64,000 nt of DNA from Kribbella antiqua (GTDB taxonomy: Bacteria; Actinomycetota; Actinomycetes; Propionibacteriales; Kribbellaceae), in the NCBI RefSeq assembly GCF_004345665.1, contig NZ_SLWR01000001.1, forward strand, positions 1,210,411 to 1,274,410, given 5' to 3'. The notes under the pieces are model-generated. The model was not told the DNA's origin. It did no database searches and saw only the letters and a program-made list of their open reading frames with translations. A program made the position numbers and the translations under genes. Shown here piece after piece: positions 16,057 to 25,031 of this stretch (the first letter of the stretch is position 1; the number at the start of each line of letters is the position of its first letter).

Positions 16057-16104
16057 GCCTCTATGAAAGCGGACAAAGTCGAGCAAGATGCTCAGGTTTC
16101 GCGA

Positions 16105-16133
16105 TGTGAGACATAAATTCGCTCTGTGAGACA
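16105..16133. promoter_or_regulatory. Direct repeat of TGTGAGACA, possible activator site
   Basis: TGTGAGACA occurs at 16105-16113 and again at 16125-16133. The 20-bp period is two helical turns, so the copies face the same side. They lie in the 164-bp gap between the sulfur leader peptide (minus) and the rhamnosidase gene (plus), about 50 bp upstream of the leader start. The binding protein is unknown. Confidence 0.5.
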
Positions 16134-16220
16134 ACGGCCACTTGTGGTCAGAGTGTTGAAAGCTGGTCACGTAACTGCCTACCGTCCTGAAGCTTGCCGA
16201 CGAGCCTGAGGAGCCGCCTG

Positions 16221-18827
16221 ATGCCTGCACTGCCGGACGGTTGGACGCCTGGTGGTCCGCTCACTCCCGGAACGCTGAAGACCGAGTACGCCGTACGCCC
16301 GCTCGGGACGGACGTCCGGCGGCCGCGGTTCAGCTGGGTCGCCACAGCACCTGGGTACGGCGCGACGCAGACGGCGTACCGGATCCTCGTCGGATCCGAG
16401 CCGGGTGCCGGCGATGTGTGGGACTCGGGCAAGGTGCCGTCCTCGCGCAGCTTCGGCATCGAGTACGACGGCCCTGCGCTGGCCCCGCGCACCCGCTACC
16501 ACTGGACCGTCCAGCTCTGGGACGGCCTGGACCGCGTCGGCGCGGCGGCCGAGCCCGAATGGTTCGAGACCGGACTGTTCGACGAAGGCTTCGGCGCTGC
16601 CTGCTGGATCGGTGGTGCGAACCTGCTCCGGAAAGCCTTCACAACCGACGGCACCGTGAAGCACGCCCGGCTGTACGCGAGCGGCCTCGGTTACGCCGAC
16701 CTCCGGCTGAACGGTCAGCCGGTGAGCGACGCCGTACTCGATCCCGGCTTCACCGACTACGACCACACTGTTCTGTACGTCACCCACGACGTGACCGAAC
16801 TGGTCCAGAGCGGCGACAACGTCGTCGGCGCCGAGCTGGGCCGCGGGTTCTTCGGCCTCGCCACGCCCAACGTCTGGCGCTGGCACCAGACCCCGTGGAC
16901 CGCCGAGCCGCGACTGCTCACCCGTCTGGTCATCTCGTACGACGACGGGCGTACGGTCGAAGTGGTGTCGGACGAGTCCTGGCGCGTCACCGCCGGTCCG
17001 ACCATCTCCGACGACCTCTATACCGGCGAGACGTACGACGCCCGCCGCGCCCTCCCCGGCTGGGACGCCCCCGGCTTCGACGACGCCAGCTGGTCGGCAG
17101 CTGCCGAGGTCGACGCACCCAAGGGCACGTTGCAAGCGCAGGCACACGAACCGATCCGGGTCATCGAGACCGTCGAACCCACCGCGATCACCGAGGTGAG
17201 GCCCGGCGTCTGGATCGTCGACTTCGGCCGGACCACGGCCGGCTGGACCAAGCTCAGTGTGACGGCCGAGGCCGGCACCAGGATCAGGCTCACCCATGGC
17301 GAGACAGTTGCTGATGGCAATGTGGTCGCCGTCAACGAGCATGTCGAGGGCAACCGGATTCAGCGTGACGAATACATTGCCGCTGGCAACGCTGTCGAGG
17401 AATGGGAACCGCGCTTTTCCTACAAGGGTTTCCGCTACGTCCAGGTCGAAGGCGTGACCGATCGGCCGGACTTGCTGATGCGGGTGGTGCACTCCGATGT
17501 CCGCGACGCCACCCGGTTTGCGACGACGCAATCGTCGTACGAGCAGTTCGATCGGGCGATGCGCCGTACGGTGCTGAACAATCTGCACGGGATCCCCACC
17601 GACACACCGTTCATGGAGAAGAACGGGTGGACCGGCGACGCGCAGGTGGGTGGGCCGACGATGCTGGCGATGCTCGACCTGGCCCGGTTCTTCACCAAGT
17701 GGCTCGGCGACATCCGCGACAGTCAGGCGGAGTCCGGTCAGCTGCCGGTGATCGTCCCGACCAGTGGATGGGGCTTCACCGACCTCTCCCCCGCGACCGA
17801 GTGGCCGACCGTATATCCGTTCCTCCTCCGCGAGATGCATCGCACGTACGGCGACGAGCGGTTGCTGCGGGAGCACTGGGACTCGCTGACCCGCTATCTG
17901 GCCTGGGAGCTCGCTCGCGTCGAGGACGGATTGTCGGTCAGCGTCCTCGGCGACTGGCTGCCACCCGGCTACGGCAGCGGCCCGGCGCCGGAGGACCGCC
18001 GGCTCACCGGTACGGCGTATCTCTACCGAGCCCTGATCGCGGCCGCTGAGATCGGCGAGATCATCGGGCAGGCCAACGACTGTCAGAAGGCCGCGGCTGA
18101 GCTTGCTGATGGGCTGAATCGCACGTTCCTGGATCGGGAGGCCGGGGTGTATCGGTCAGCCGACGATCCTGACTATCGGCAGACCTCGAACGCCGTACCT
18201 CTGGCCTTCGGAATCGTGCCCGACGAGTTGGCGCCGCGGGTGGCGGCCAATCTTGCGGCGGATGTGGAGGCTCGCGGTTTCCACCTGAACACCGGTTGTC
18301 TCGGCGTCGGTGTACTGCTGCCGGTGCTGACCGCGTACGGGTATGGCGAGGTGGCGACGAAGGTTGCGCTGCAGCGGAGCTACCCGAGTTGGGGGTACTG
18401 GTTCGACCAGGGCGCCGACACGATGTGGGAGATGTGGGAGGACGACTCCCGGTCGCGCGACCACTACTTCCAGGGCACAGTCGTGCAGTGGCTGTATGAG
18501 AACGTCGCCGGCCTGCGCAATCTGCAGGCGGGCTGGGAGCGGATCCTGGTCCGGCCCGATGCACGTGCTGAGGTGGACTCGGCGACCATCCGGACCGACA
18601 CGATCCGCGGCCGCGTGTCGGTGAGCTGGAAGCGCGTCGGGCGGGTGCTGTCGCTGGAGGTGCTGGTGCCGGTCGGTACGACGGCCGAGGTCCATGTACC
18701 GTCCGCCTCGGCGTCGGACGTCACCGCCGTACCGGCTCCGTTCGCGGGTGAGGCGTCGTACGAGGACGGCTACACCGTCTACACGGTCCCGGCTGGCCAG
18801 TGGAACTTCACGAGCCGGTCGGCTTGA
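16221..18827 (+). CDS. GH78 alpha-L-rhamnosidase
   Basis: 868 aa from the ATG at 16221 (GAGGAG seven bases upstream). It has no signal peptide, so it is probably cytoplasmic. The N-terminal fibronectin-like and carbohydrate-binding domains (RPRFSWVATAPGYGATQTAYRI; KHARLYASGLGYADLRLNGQPV) precede the (alpha/alpha)6 catalytic barrel. The barrel has the conserved PFMEKNGWTGDAQ segment with the acid residues and later GADTMWEMWED. It removes terminal L-rhamnose from plant glycans or flavonoid glycosides. Its last 20 bp overlap the convergent trmB gene. Confidence 0.93.
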   Translation: MPALPDGWTPGGPLTPGTLKTEYAVRPLGTDVRRPRFSWVATAPGYGATQTAYRILVGSEPGAGDVWDSGKVPSSRSFGIEYDGPALAPRTRYHWTVQLWDGLDRVGAAAEPEWFETGLFDEGFGAACWIGGANLLRKAFTTDGTVKHARLYASGLGYADLRLNGQPVSDAVLDPGFTDYDHTVLYVTHDVTELVQSGDNVVGAELGRGFFGLATPNVWRWHQTPWTAEPRLLTRLVISYDDGRTVEVVSDESWRVTAGPTISDDLYTGETYDARRALPGWDAPGFDDASWSAAAEVDAPKGTLQAQAHEPIRVIETVEPTAITEVRPGVWIVDFGRTTAGWTKLSVTAEAGTRIRLTHGETVADGNVVAVNEHVEGNRIQRDEYIAAGNAVEEWEPRFSYKGFRYVQVEGVTDRPDLLMRVVHSDVRDATRFATTQSSYEQFDRAMRRTVLNNLHGIPTDTPFMEKNGWTGDAQVGGPTMLAMLDLARFFTKWLGDIRDSQAESGQLPVIVPTSGWGFTDLSPATEWPTVYPFLLREMHRTYGDERLLREHWDSLTRYLAWELARVEDGLSVSVLGDWLPPGYGSGPAPEDRRLTGTAYLYRALIAAAEIGEIIGQANDCQKAAAELADGLNRTFLDREAGVYRSADDPDYRQTSNAVPLAFGIVPDELAPRVAANLAADVEARGFHLNTGCLGVGVLLPVLTAYGYGEVATKVALQRSYPSWGYWFDQGADTMWEMWEDDSRSRDHYFQGTVVQWLYENVAGLRNLQAGWERILVRPDARAEVDSATIRTDTIRGRVSVSWKRVGRVLSLEVLVPVGTTAEVHVPSASASDVTAVPAPFAGEASYEDGYTVYTVPAGQWNFTSRSA

Positions 18828-19527
18828 CCTTCGTGTACAGCAGGTCGCGACAGGTGCGGCCCTCGGCCTGGGCACGGGATTCGAACTTGGTGATCGGTCG
18901 CCACTCGGGGCGCGGGGCCCAGCCGTCGTACTGGTTCCTCAGCAGGGGCTCGGCGTCGCAGATCTCGAGCATGCGGTCGGCGTAGCCGGCCCAGTCCGTT
19001 GCCAGGTGCAACGTTCCGCCGGGCTGCAGCCGGGAGGCCACCAGTGCGACGAACGGCTGCGTGACGAGCCGGCGCTTGTGGTGCCGCTTCTTCGGCCAAG
19101 GGTCGGGGAAGTAGATCCGTACGCCGGCCAGCGTGTCCGGCGCGACGTGGTCGCGGAGGAAGTCGAGCGCGTCGCCCTGCAGCAGGCGGACGTTGTCGAG
19201 GTCGTACTTCTCCACCCAGAGCATCAGCTGGCCGAGGCCGGCCGGGTACACCTCGGCGGCCAGGTGGTTCACCTCCGGCGCCGCCACCGCGAGCTGCGCC
19301 GTCGCGTCGCCCATCCCGGACCCGATCTCCAGCACGGTCGGCGCCTCCCGGCCGAACCACTCGGCCAGATCGACCGGGCCTGGCGGCAGCTCCTCGAGCT
19401 TCCGCCCGAGCGACGGCCAGTGAGTCTCCCACACACGCTTCTGCCCGACCGTCATCCGCACACTGCGCCGGACGTGGCTGAATACCCCCGCCTGCCTGAC
19501 CTCATCCACTGCGTCCACCAGTTCCAC
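18808..19527 (-). CDS. trmB: tRNA (guanine-N7-)-methyltransferase
   Basis: About 239 aa. The SAM-binding motif is LEIGSGMGDAT. The TrmB signature IYFPDPWPKKRHHKRRLV is complete, and the C-terminal substrate segment HLATDWAGYADRML is present. It forms m7G46 in tRNA variable loops. The start is uncertain. I chose the GTG at 19527 so that the conserved FSHVRRSVRMTVGQKR region has a normal-length lead; a GTG at 19518 is an alternative and neither has a clear ribosome site. The gene ends inside the last codons of the rhamnosidase gene. Confidence 0.9.
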   Translation of the reverse strand: MELVDAVDEVRQAGVFSHVRRSVRMTVGQKRVWETHWPSLGRKLEELPPGPVDLAEWFGREAPTVLEIGSGMGDATAQLAVAAPEVNHLAAEVYPAGLGQLMLWVEKYDLDNVRLLQGDALDFLRDHVAPDTLAGVRIYFPDPWPKKRHHKRRLVTQPFVALVASRLQPGGTLHLATDWAGYADRMLEICDAEPLLRNQYDGWAPRPEWRPITKFESRAQAEGRTCRDLLYTKVKPTGS

Positions 19528-19558
19528 TGACAGGAGTCTATAGAAGGCCGTGTCTGAC

Positions 19559-22543
19559 CTAGTCGTCCCAGAAGAGGTGGGCGACGGTGTTGTGGGCCCG
19601 GCGGGTGATGCGGAGGTAGTCGTCGTGGAAGCGGCTCGATTCGCCCGGCGGGTAGCCGCAGATCTGGGCGACGGCCGCGAGGTCGCGCGGGTCCCTCGGC
19701 AGCGAGTTCCCGGGGCGGGCGCGGACCAGCATGATGGCGTTGCGGATCCGGGTCGCCAGCTCCCACGCGATCCGCAGGGTGTCCGCGTCCGCCGCCTTGA
19801 CCAGGTCGGCCTCGACCGCGGCCCGCAGTGCGCCGAGCGTCCGCGTCGTGCGCAGGCCAGGCACTCGATATGCCTCGCGCATCTGCAGCAACTGAACGGT
19901 CCACTCGATGTCGGCCAGCCCGCCACGCCCGAGCTTCGTGTGCGTGCTCGGGTCGGCGCCACGCGGCAGGCGCTCGGCGTCCACCCGCGCCTTGATCCGG
20001 CGAATCTCCATCACGTCCCGGTCCGATACGCCGTTCGCCGGATACCGCAGCGGGTCGATCAGCTCGCGGAATGCCTGACACAGCCCGGCATCGCCACACA
20101 GCGGATCGGCCCGCAACAACGCCTGTGCCTCCCACACCGCGGACCAGCGGGCGTAGTAGGAGGCGTACGACGCCAGCGTCCGAACCAGCGGCCCTTGCCG
20201 CCCCTCAGGACGCAGATCGGCGTCGACGGCAACAGCCGGGTCCGCGCCTGGCAACGCGAGCAGCCGCCGCAACTCCGTCGCCGCCTGGGTCGCGAAATCC
20301 GTCGCTGCCTTCTCGTCAGCCCCCGGCAGCGGGTCGTGGACGAACATGACATCCGCATCGCTGCCGTAGCCGAGCTCGTGCCCACCGAACCGGCCCATCG
20401 CGACGATCGACATCCGGGTGGGCTCGGGCTCACCCTTGGCAACCGCTCGTCGGGCAACCTCGAGAGCAGCTGTGAGTGTCGCCGACGAGATCACCGTGAG
20501 CGCCTCGCCGACCTGCTCGACCTCGAGCACCCCGGAGAGATCCGCCGCCGCCACCCGGAACAGCTCGCGCCGACGCGCGGCACGAATCGCAGCCACCGCC
20601 GCCTCCGGCTGCTCCTGCCGCCCAGCAGCCGCCGACATCTCGGTCAGCAGCCCTTCCTCACTGCGCGGCACGAGCTCGCGTTCGTCGGCCAGCATCGCGG
20701 TCGCTTCGGGTGCTCGCTGCAAGAGGTCAACGGCGTACCGGCCGCTCGCGAGTAGATGAGCGAGTCGCTCGGCCGACGCGCCTTCGTCGCGCAGCTGGCG
20801 CAGGTACCACGGCGTCGAGCCGAGCGTGTCCGAGATGGTCCGGAACGCGAGCAGTCCGGCGTCCGGGTCAGGCGACTCCGCGAACCAGCCGAGCATGGCC
20901 GGCAGCAGCGCCTTCTGGATCGACGACCGTCGCGACACCCCTTCGGACAAGGCTTCGATGTGCCGGAGCGCGGACGACGGATCGGCGTACCCGAGTGCGG
21001 TCAGCCGCTGCTTGGCCGCCTCCGGCGTCAGCCGTACCTCGCCACCCGGGATCCGCGCGACCGCCGCGAGCAGCGGCCGGTAGAACAGCTTCTCGTGCAG
21101 CCGCCGTACCTCTAGCGCGTGCTTCTTCCACACCGTGGTCAGGTCCGCGACCGGGTTCCTCGTGAACCCGAGTGACCGCCCGAGCCGCCGGAAATCGACC
21201 TCCTCGTTGGGCACGTGGTGCGTACGGCGCAACCGGTACAGCTGGATGCGGTGCTCCATCGACCGCAAGAACCGGTACGCATCGGCCATGACCGCACCAT
21301 CCGTGCGACCGACATAGCCCGACTTCGTCAATGACTCCAGCGCGACGAGCGTCGTACCGCTGCGGACGGCATCGTCGCTGCGCCCGTGCACAAGTTGCAG
21401 CAGCTGTACGGCGAACTCGACGTCCCGCAGGCCGCCAGGGCCGAGCTTGAGCTGGCGATCCATGTCGGCAGCGGGGATGTGGTCGATGACGCGGCGGCGC
21501 ATCGCCTGGACGTCGTCGACGAACCCGGCCCGGTCAGCCGCCGACCACACCAGCTCCCCGGTCTTCTCGGCGTACTCCTGACCCAGCTTGGCGTCACCCG
21601 CGACCGGGCGGGCCTTGAGCAGTGCCTGGAACTCCCACGTCTTGGCCCAGCGCTGGTAATACGCGAGGTGGCTGTCGAGGGTACGGACGAGCGGACCTGA
21701 CTTGCCCTCGGGGCGCAGGGCTGCGTCTACCGGCCAGAGGGTGCCTTCGGCGGTGTGTGCCGAACAGATCCGCATGGTGGCGGCGGCGAGCTGCGTAGCG
21801 GTCTTGAGGGCCGGCGCTTCCGGTTCATCGTCGAGTGGCTCGGCGACGAACAGGACGTCGACATCGCTGACATAGTTGAGTTCCCGGCCACCACACTTGC
21901 CCATGGCAATGATCGCGAGCCGGCAGTCGGCGGCGGACGGGTGCGCGGCGAAGTACTCGTTGCGGGCGATCCGCAGCGCGGTCTCGAGCGCTCCCCCGGC
22001 AAGATCCGCGAGTACGGCGGCCACCTCGTCGACCAAAAGCCCCTCGGCCAGATCGCGTGCGGCGAGTCTCAACAGCAGACGGCGATACTCGACCCGAAGG
22101 GCGTCGACAGGATTGGGCGCGTCGACCACGGTGGCCAGCTTGGCGGCGACGTCCTCGGCCGACGGGCGGACCCCGGCCAGCGACGGATCCGCGAGGTCGT
22201 ACCAGTGCCTCGGATGTACGCCGAGATGCCGCCCGAGCGCCTCACTCGCACCAAGCACGTAGACGAGCCGGCGCCGGAAGTCGTCGTCAACCTCGAGCGT
22301 CCGGGCGAACGCGGCGACGTCGTACTCATGGCGGTGTAAGGCCTCGGCGAGGCCGCACAGCCCACGGAGCGCGAGATCCGGATCCGCGGACTCCGACAGG
22401 GTGGTGATGAGCTGTTCGCTCGCCATCAAGGTGTGCGAGTCGAACCCGTCCAGCTGCTCGAGCATCCGCCCGGCCCGCACGGGATCGGCGAAGCCCAGCC
22501 GAACCAGTCGCCCCTCCCAAGACGCTCTACGCTCCTCGACCAC
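19559..22543 (-). CDS. glnE: Glutamine synthetase adenylyltransferase/deadenylase
   Basis: 994 aa, the usual length. Two nucleotidyltransferase domains are visible. The N-terminal one, with GGRELNYVSDVDVLFV, is the deadenylase half. The C-terminal one, with GGHELGYGSDADVMFVHD, is the adenylylating half. Each is followed by a GlnD-UR-like helical part (KLGPGGLRDVEFAVQLLQLVHG and KLGRGGLADIEWTVQLLQM). It modifies glutamine synthetase in response to nitrogen status. It lies beside the glnA2 gene, an arrangement conserved in mycobacteria and streptomycetes. The neighbouring GlnA2 appears to lack the target tyrosine, so the true target is probably a GlnA1 elsewhere. Confidence 0.97.
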   Translation of the reverse strand: MVEERRASWEGRLVRLGFADPVRAGRMLEQLDGFDSHTLMASEQLITTLSESADPDLALRGLCGLAEALHRHEYDVAAFARTLEVDDDFRRRLVYVLGASEALGRHLGVHPRHWYDLADPSLAGVRPSAEDVAAKLATVVDAPNPVDALRVEYRRLLLRLAARDLAEGLLVDEVAAVLADLAGGALETALRIARNEYFAAHPSAADCRLAIIAMGKCGGRELNYVSDVDVLFVAEPLDDEPEAPALKTATQLAAATMRICSAHTAEGTLWPVDAALRPEGKSGPLVRTLDSHLAYYQRWAKTWEFQALLKARPVAGDAKLGQEYAEKTGELVWSAADRAGFVDDVQAMRRRVIDHIPAADMDRQLKLGPGGLRDVEFAVQLLQLVHGRSDDAVRSGTTLVALESLTKSGYVGRTDGAVMADAYRFLRSMEHRIQLYRLRRTHHVPNEEVDFRRLGRSLGFTRNPVADLTTVWKKHALEVRRLHEKLFYRPLLAAVARIPGGEVRLTPEAAKQRLTALGYADPSSALRHIEALSEGVSRRSSIQKALLPAMLGWFAESPDPDAGLLAFRTISDTLGSTPWYLRQLRDEGASAERLAHLLASGRYAVDLLQRAPEATAMLADERELVPRSEEGLLTEMSAAAGRQEQPEAAVAAIRAARRRELFRVAAADLSGVLEVEQVGEALTVISSATLTAALEVARRAVAKGEPEPTRMSIVAMGRFGGHELGYGSDADVMFVHDPLPGADEKAATDFATQAATELRRLLALPGADPAVAVDADLRPEGRQGPLVRTLASYASYYARWSAVWEAQALLRADPLCGDAGLCQAFRELIDPLRYPANGVSDRDVMEIRRIKARVDAERLPRGADPSTHTKLGRGGLADIEWTVQLLQMREAYRVPGLRTTRTLGALRAAVEADLVKAADADTLRIAWELATRIRNAIMLVRARPGNSLPRDPRDLAAVAQICGYPPGESSRFHDDYLRITRRAHNTVAHLFWDD

Positions 22544-22675
22544 GCCTGCAGGCTACCCGTAGGCCGGTCGTGCGAACGCCGCAGCCTCGACATCTCGAAC
22601 GCATCGCGACCACATTGCGGCCAATACACGGTGTCGTGTAGCGAATTCGCTCAGTAGTCGGCATGATGGCTGTTC

Positions 22676-23164
22676 ATGGTCATGATGACGGGGTCGCTCG
22701 CTGTTCGGGGCACGGTGGTCTGGTTGACGCCCCAGCAGGGTGGGCGAGTGTCCGGGCCGCCTGAGCCGGACTACGACTACGACTACACAGCCACGGCTTA
22801 CCTGCCACCACGGACGCCGGACGACGGTCAGGCGGGCATCGCGCTGCGCCGGTTCGCGCCGGGCGCCTGGCGTACACCGGCCGAGGGGATTCTCGTGCCG
22901 GCGAAGGGCAATCGCGCTCAGCAAGTGGTTCCGGGCAGCATCGTGGTGATCACCGAAGGAGTCCGGCCGGTCGGCCTGCTGACGCTGGAAGAGGTCCACG
23001 CGCTCGCGCCCAACGGCACGCCGGTGCCCGCTGCACCAGAGACGGTCGCCGCCATGTCGGCGCCACCGCCACCGCCGGTGTCAGAGGCGCCGTACAGGCA
23101 TTCCACCGCCGCGGCGCGCTGGACCACCTCGGAGGACCAGCCGGTCCCAGTCCCCAACGGTTAG
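22676..23164 (+). CDS. Conserved hypothetical protein
   Basis: 162 aa. The ATG at 22676 is followed by a second one, MVMMTGSLAVRGTVVWLTPQQGGRVSGPP, so a start at 22685 is possible. Residues 8-105 look like a small beta-barrel (VRGTVVWL, TAYLPPRTP, GIALRRFAPGAWR, VVPGSIVVITEGVRPVGLLTLEEV), loosely like a translation-factor domain 2. The last 50 residues are proline-rich and disordered. An odd YDYDYT run is encoded by repeated TAC-GAC codons. It lies between glnE and glnA2 on the opposite strand and overlaps the glnA2 stop by 4 bp. Function unknown. Confidence 0.72.
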   Translation: MVMMTGSLAVRGTVVWLTPQQGGRVSGPPEPDYDYDYTATAYLPPRTPDDGQAGIALRRFAPGAWRTPAEGILVPAKGNRAQQVVPGSIVVITEGVRPVGLLTLEEVHALAPNGTPVPAAPETVAAMSAPPPPPVSEAPYRHSTAAARWTTSEDQPVPVPNG

Positions 23165-24501
23165 AGGACTGGGAGCAGCTTGTTCAGCTCGAATGGGGTG
23201 ACCTGGCGGCGGTAGTCGGCCCACTCCGCGCGCTTGTTGCGGAGGAAGAAGTCGAAGACGTGCTCGCCGAGGGTTTCGGCGACCAACTCGCTGTCCTCCA
23301 TCGCGCTGATGGCTTCGGCGAGGCTGCTCGGCAGCGGCTTGATGCCGAGGGCCTTGCGTTCGCGCGACGTCAGCGACCAGACGTCGTCCTCGGCCTCGCG
23401 CGGCAGCTCGTAGCCCTCCTCGATGCCCTTCAGTCCGGCGGCCAGCATCAGCGCGAAGGCCAGGTACGGGTTCGCGGCTGAGTCCAGCGAGCGGAACTCG
23501 ACCCGGCTGGACTGACCCTTGTGCGGCTTGTACATCGGCACCCGGACCAGCGCGGACCGGTTGTTGTGCCCCCAGGAGACGAACGACGGCGCCTCGTCAC
23601 CGACGGCGAGCCGCTTGTACGAGTTCACCCACTGGTTCGTCACCGCGGTGATCTCGGCCGCGTGCTGCAGCAGGCCGGCGATGAAGGCGCGGCCGGTCTT
23701 GGACAGCTGGTACTGCGCGCCGCCCTCGAAGAAGGCGTTCCGGTCGCCTTCGAACAGCGACATGTGGGTGTGCATCCCGGACCCGGGCTGGTCGTCCAGC
23801 GGCTTCGGCATGAACGACGCGTAGATGCCCTGGCTGAGCGCGACCTCCTTCACCACCACCCGGAAGGTCATGATGTTGTCCGCGGTGCTGAGCGCGTCGG
23901 CGTACCGCAGGTCGATCTCCTGCTGGCCCGGGCCGCCTTCGTGATGGCTGAACTCGACCGAGATACCCATCGACTCCAGCATCGTGATCGCCTCGCGGCG
24001 GAAGTCGTTGCCGATGCCCTGCGGGGTGTGGTCGAAGTAGCCGGACGAGTCCACCGGCTCCGGCCGCGTGCCGGGCTGACCGGTCAGCGACTTGAACAGG
24101 TAGAACTCGATCTCCGGGTGCGTGTAGAAGGTGAAGCCGAGGTCGGCCGCCTTCGACAGCGTCCGCTTCAGCACGTGCCGTGGGTCGGCGAACGAGGCCG
24201 AGCCGTCCGGCATGTTGATGTCGCAGAACATCCGCGCGGTGCCCATCGTCTCGCCCCGCCAGGGCAGGATCTGGAAGGTCGACGGGTCCGGCTTGGCCAG
24301 CATGTCCGCCTCGGTGACCCGGGCGAAGCCCTCGATCGCCGAACCGTCGAACCCGATCCCCTCCGCGAACGCGCCCTCCAGCTCGGCCGGCGCGACCGCC
24401 ACCGACTTGAGGAACCCGAGCACGTCGGTGAACCAGAGCCGCACGAACCGTACGTCGCGCTCCTCGAGCGCGCGCAGTACGAACTCCTGCTGCTTGTCCA
24501 T
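23161..24501 (-). CDS. glnA: Glutamine synthetase type I, GlnA2 group
   Basis: 446 aa from the ATG at 24501, the same length as mycobacterial GlnA2. A GTG at 24513 would add four residues. Active-site elements are GIGFDGSAIEGFARV, EFSHHEGGPGQQEIDLRY, the ATP-binding RSALVRVP and ARVEFRSLDSAANPYLAFA. The adenylylation loop of GlnA1 (NLYDLPP) is replaced by GYELPREAEDD, so this enzyme is probably not controlled by GlnE. It makes glutamine from glutamate and ammonia, or acts on related amine substrates. Upstream is a possible GlnR-like pair of half-sites (24566-24581). Confidence 0.94.
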   Translation of the reverse strand: MDKQQEFVLRALEERDVRFVRLWFTDVLGFLKSVAVAPAELEGAFAEGIGFDGSAIEGFARVTEADMLAKPDPSTFQILPWRGETMGTARMFCDINMPDGSASFADPRHVLKRTLSKAADLGFTFYTHPEIEFYLFKSLTGQPGTRPEPVDSSGYFDHTPQGIGNDFRREAITMLESMGISVEFSHHEGGPGQQEIDLRYADALSTADNIMTFRVVVKEVALSQGIYASFMPKPLDDQPGSGMHTHMSLFEGDRNAFFEGGAQYQLSKTGRAFIAGLLQHAAEITAVTNQWVNSYKRLAVGDEAPSFVSWGHNNRSALVRVPMYKPHKGQSSRVEFRSLDSAANPYLAFALMLAAGLKGIEEGYELPREAEDDVWSLTSRERKALGIKPLPSSLAEAISAMEDSELVAETLGEHVFDFFLRNKRAEWADYRRQVTPFELNKLLPVL

Positions 24502-24565
24502 CGGCCAGTCCACCTCTCGCTCAGCGTCGGCCCGCCAGGGCCCTCACACAGTCTGCCTCTGCTCT

Positions 24566-24581
24566 GTTAAGCAGACGTTAC
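24566..24581. promoter_or_regulatory. Weak GlnR-like half-site pair upstream of glnA2
   Basis: GTTAA at 24566 and GTTAC at 24577 are separated by 6 bp, the spacing of GlnR a/b boxes, and lie 65-80 bp upstream of the glnA2 start. The match to the published consensus is partial, so this is only a candidate. Confidence 0.3.
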
Positions 24582-24626
24582 GTGCTGGTGCGGACATTGC
24601 GCCGATCAGGGCCTACCGTTTCCCGG

Positions 24627-25031
24627 GTGCAGATGATCTTTCACGCCGCTCTCCTCGTGGCCGCGATCCTCTGTGTCACCGACCTGCTGATCAGCACCGC
24701 GCGGTTCGTCCAATCGATCCGCGGCCGCCGGCCCGCCGAGCGGGACGTGCTCGGCCGTCGCTGGCTGCCGATCCCGGAGCTGGGCTTCGGCATGTTCGCG
24801 TTCTGCTGCCCCGGGCTGCTCACGCTCGGGCTGACCAACAACGGCGCGCAGCTGCCGACCAAGCAGATCCTGCTCGCCGCTCTGGTCTTCGGGTACGCCG
24901 GTGCCGTGCTCTCCCGCGTCGTCCGCACTCCCGGCCCTGGCGGTCGTCGCTTCCGGCTACGCGCCGGCCTGCTGCTGGGCCTCCCGGCCCTCTTCGGCCT
25001 GGTCTTCGGCCTGTCGGGCGTCGCCGTCTGA
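24627..25031 (+). CDS. Small membrane protein
   Basis: About 134 aa from the GTG at 24627 (an ATG at 24633 is also possible). Four hydrophobic segments are visible: FHAALLVAAILCVTDLLI, LGFGMFAFCCPGLLTLGL, ILLAALVFGYAGAVLSRVV and GLLLGLPALFGLVFGLSGVAV. A cytoplasmic RGRRPAERDVLGRRW loop lies between the first two. No family was recognised. The last 75 bp overlap, antisense, the 3' end of the HTTM gene, an unusually long convergent overlap. Confidence 0.65.
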   Translation: MQMIFHAALLVAAILCVTDLLISTARFVQSIRGRRPAERDVLGRRWLPIPELGFGMFAFCCPGLLTLGLTNNGAQLPTKQILLAALVFGYAGAVLSRVVRTPGPGGRRFRLRAGLLLGLPALFGLVFGLSGVAV

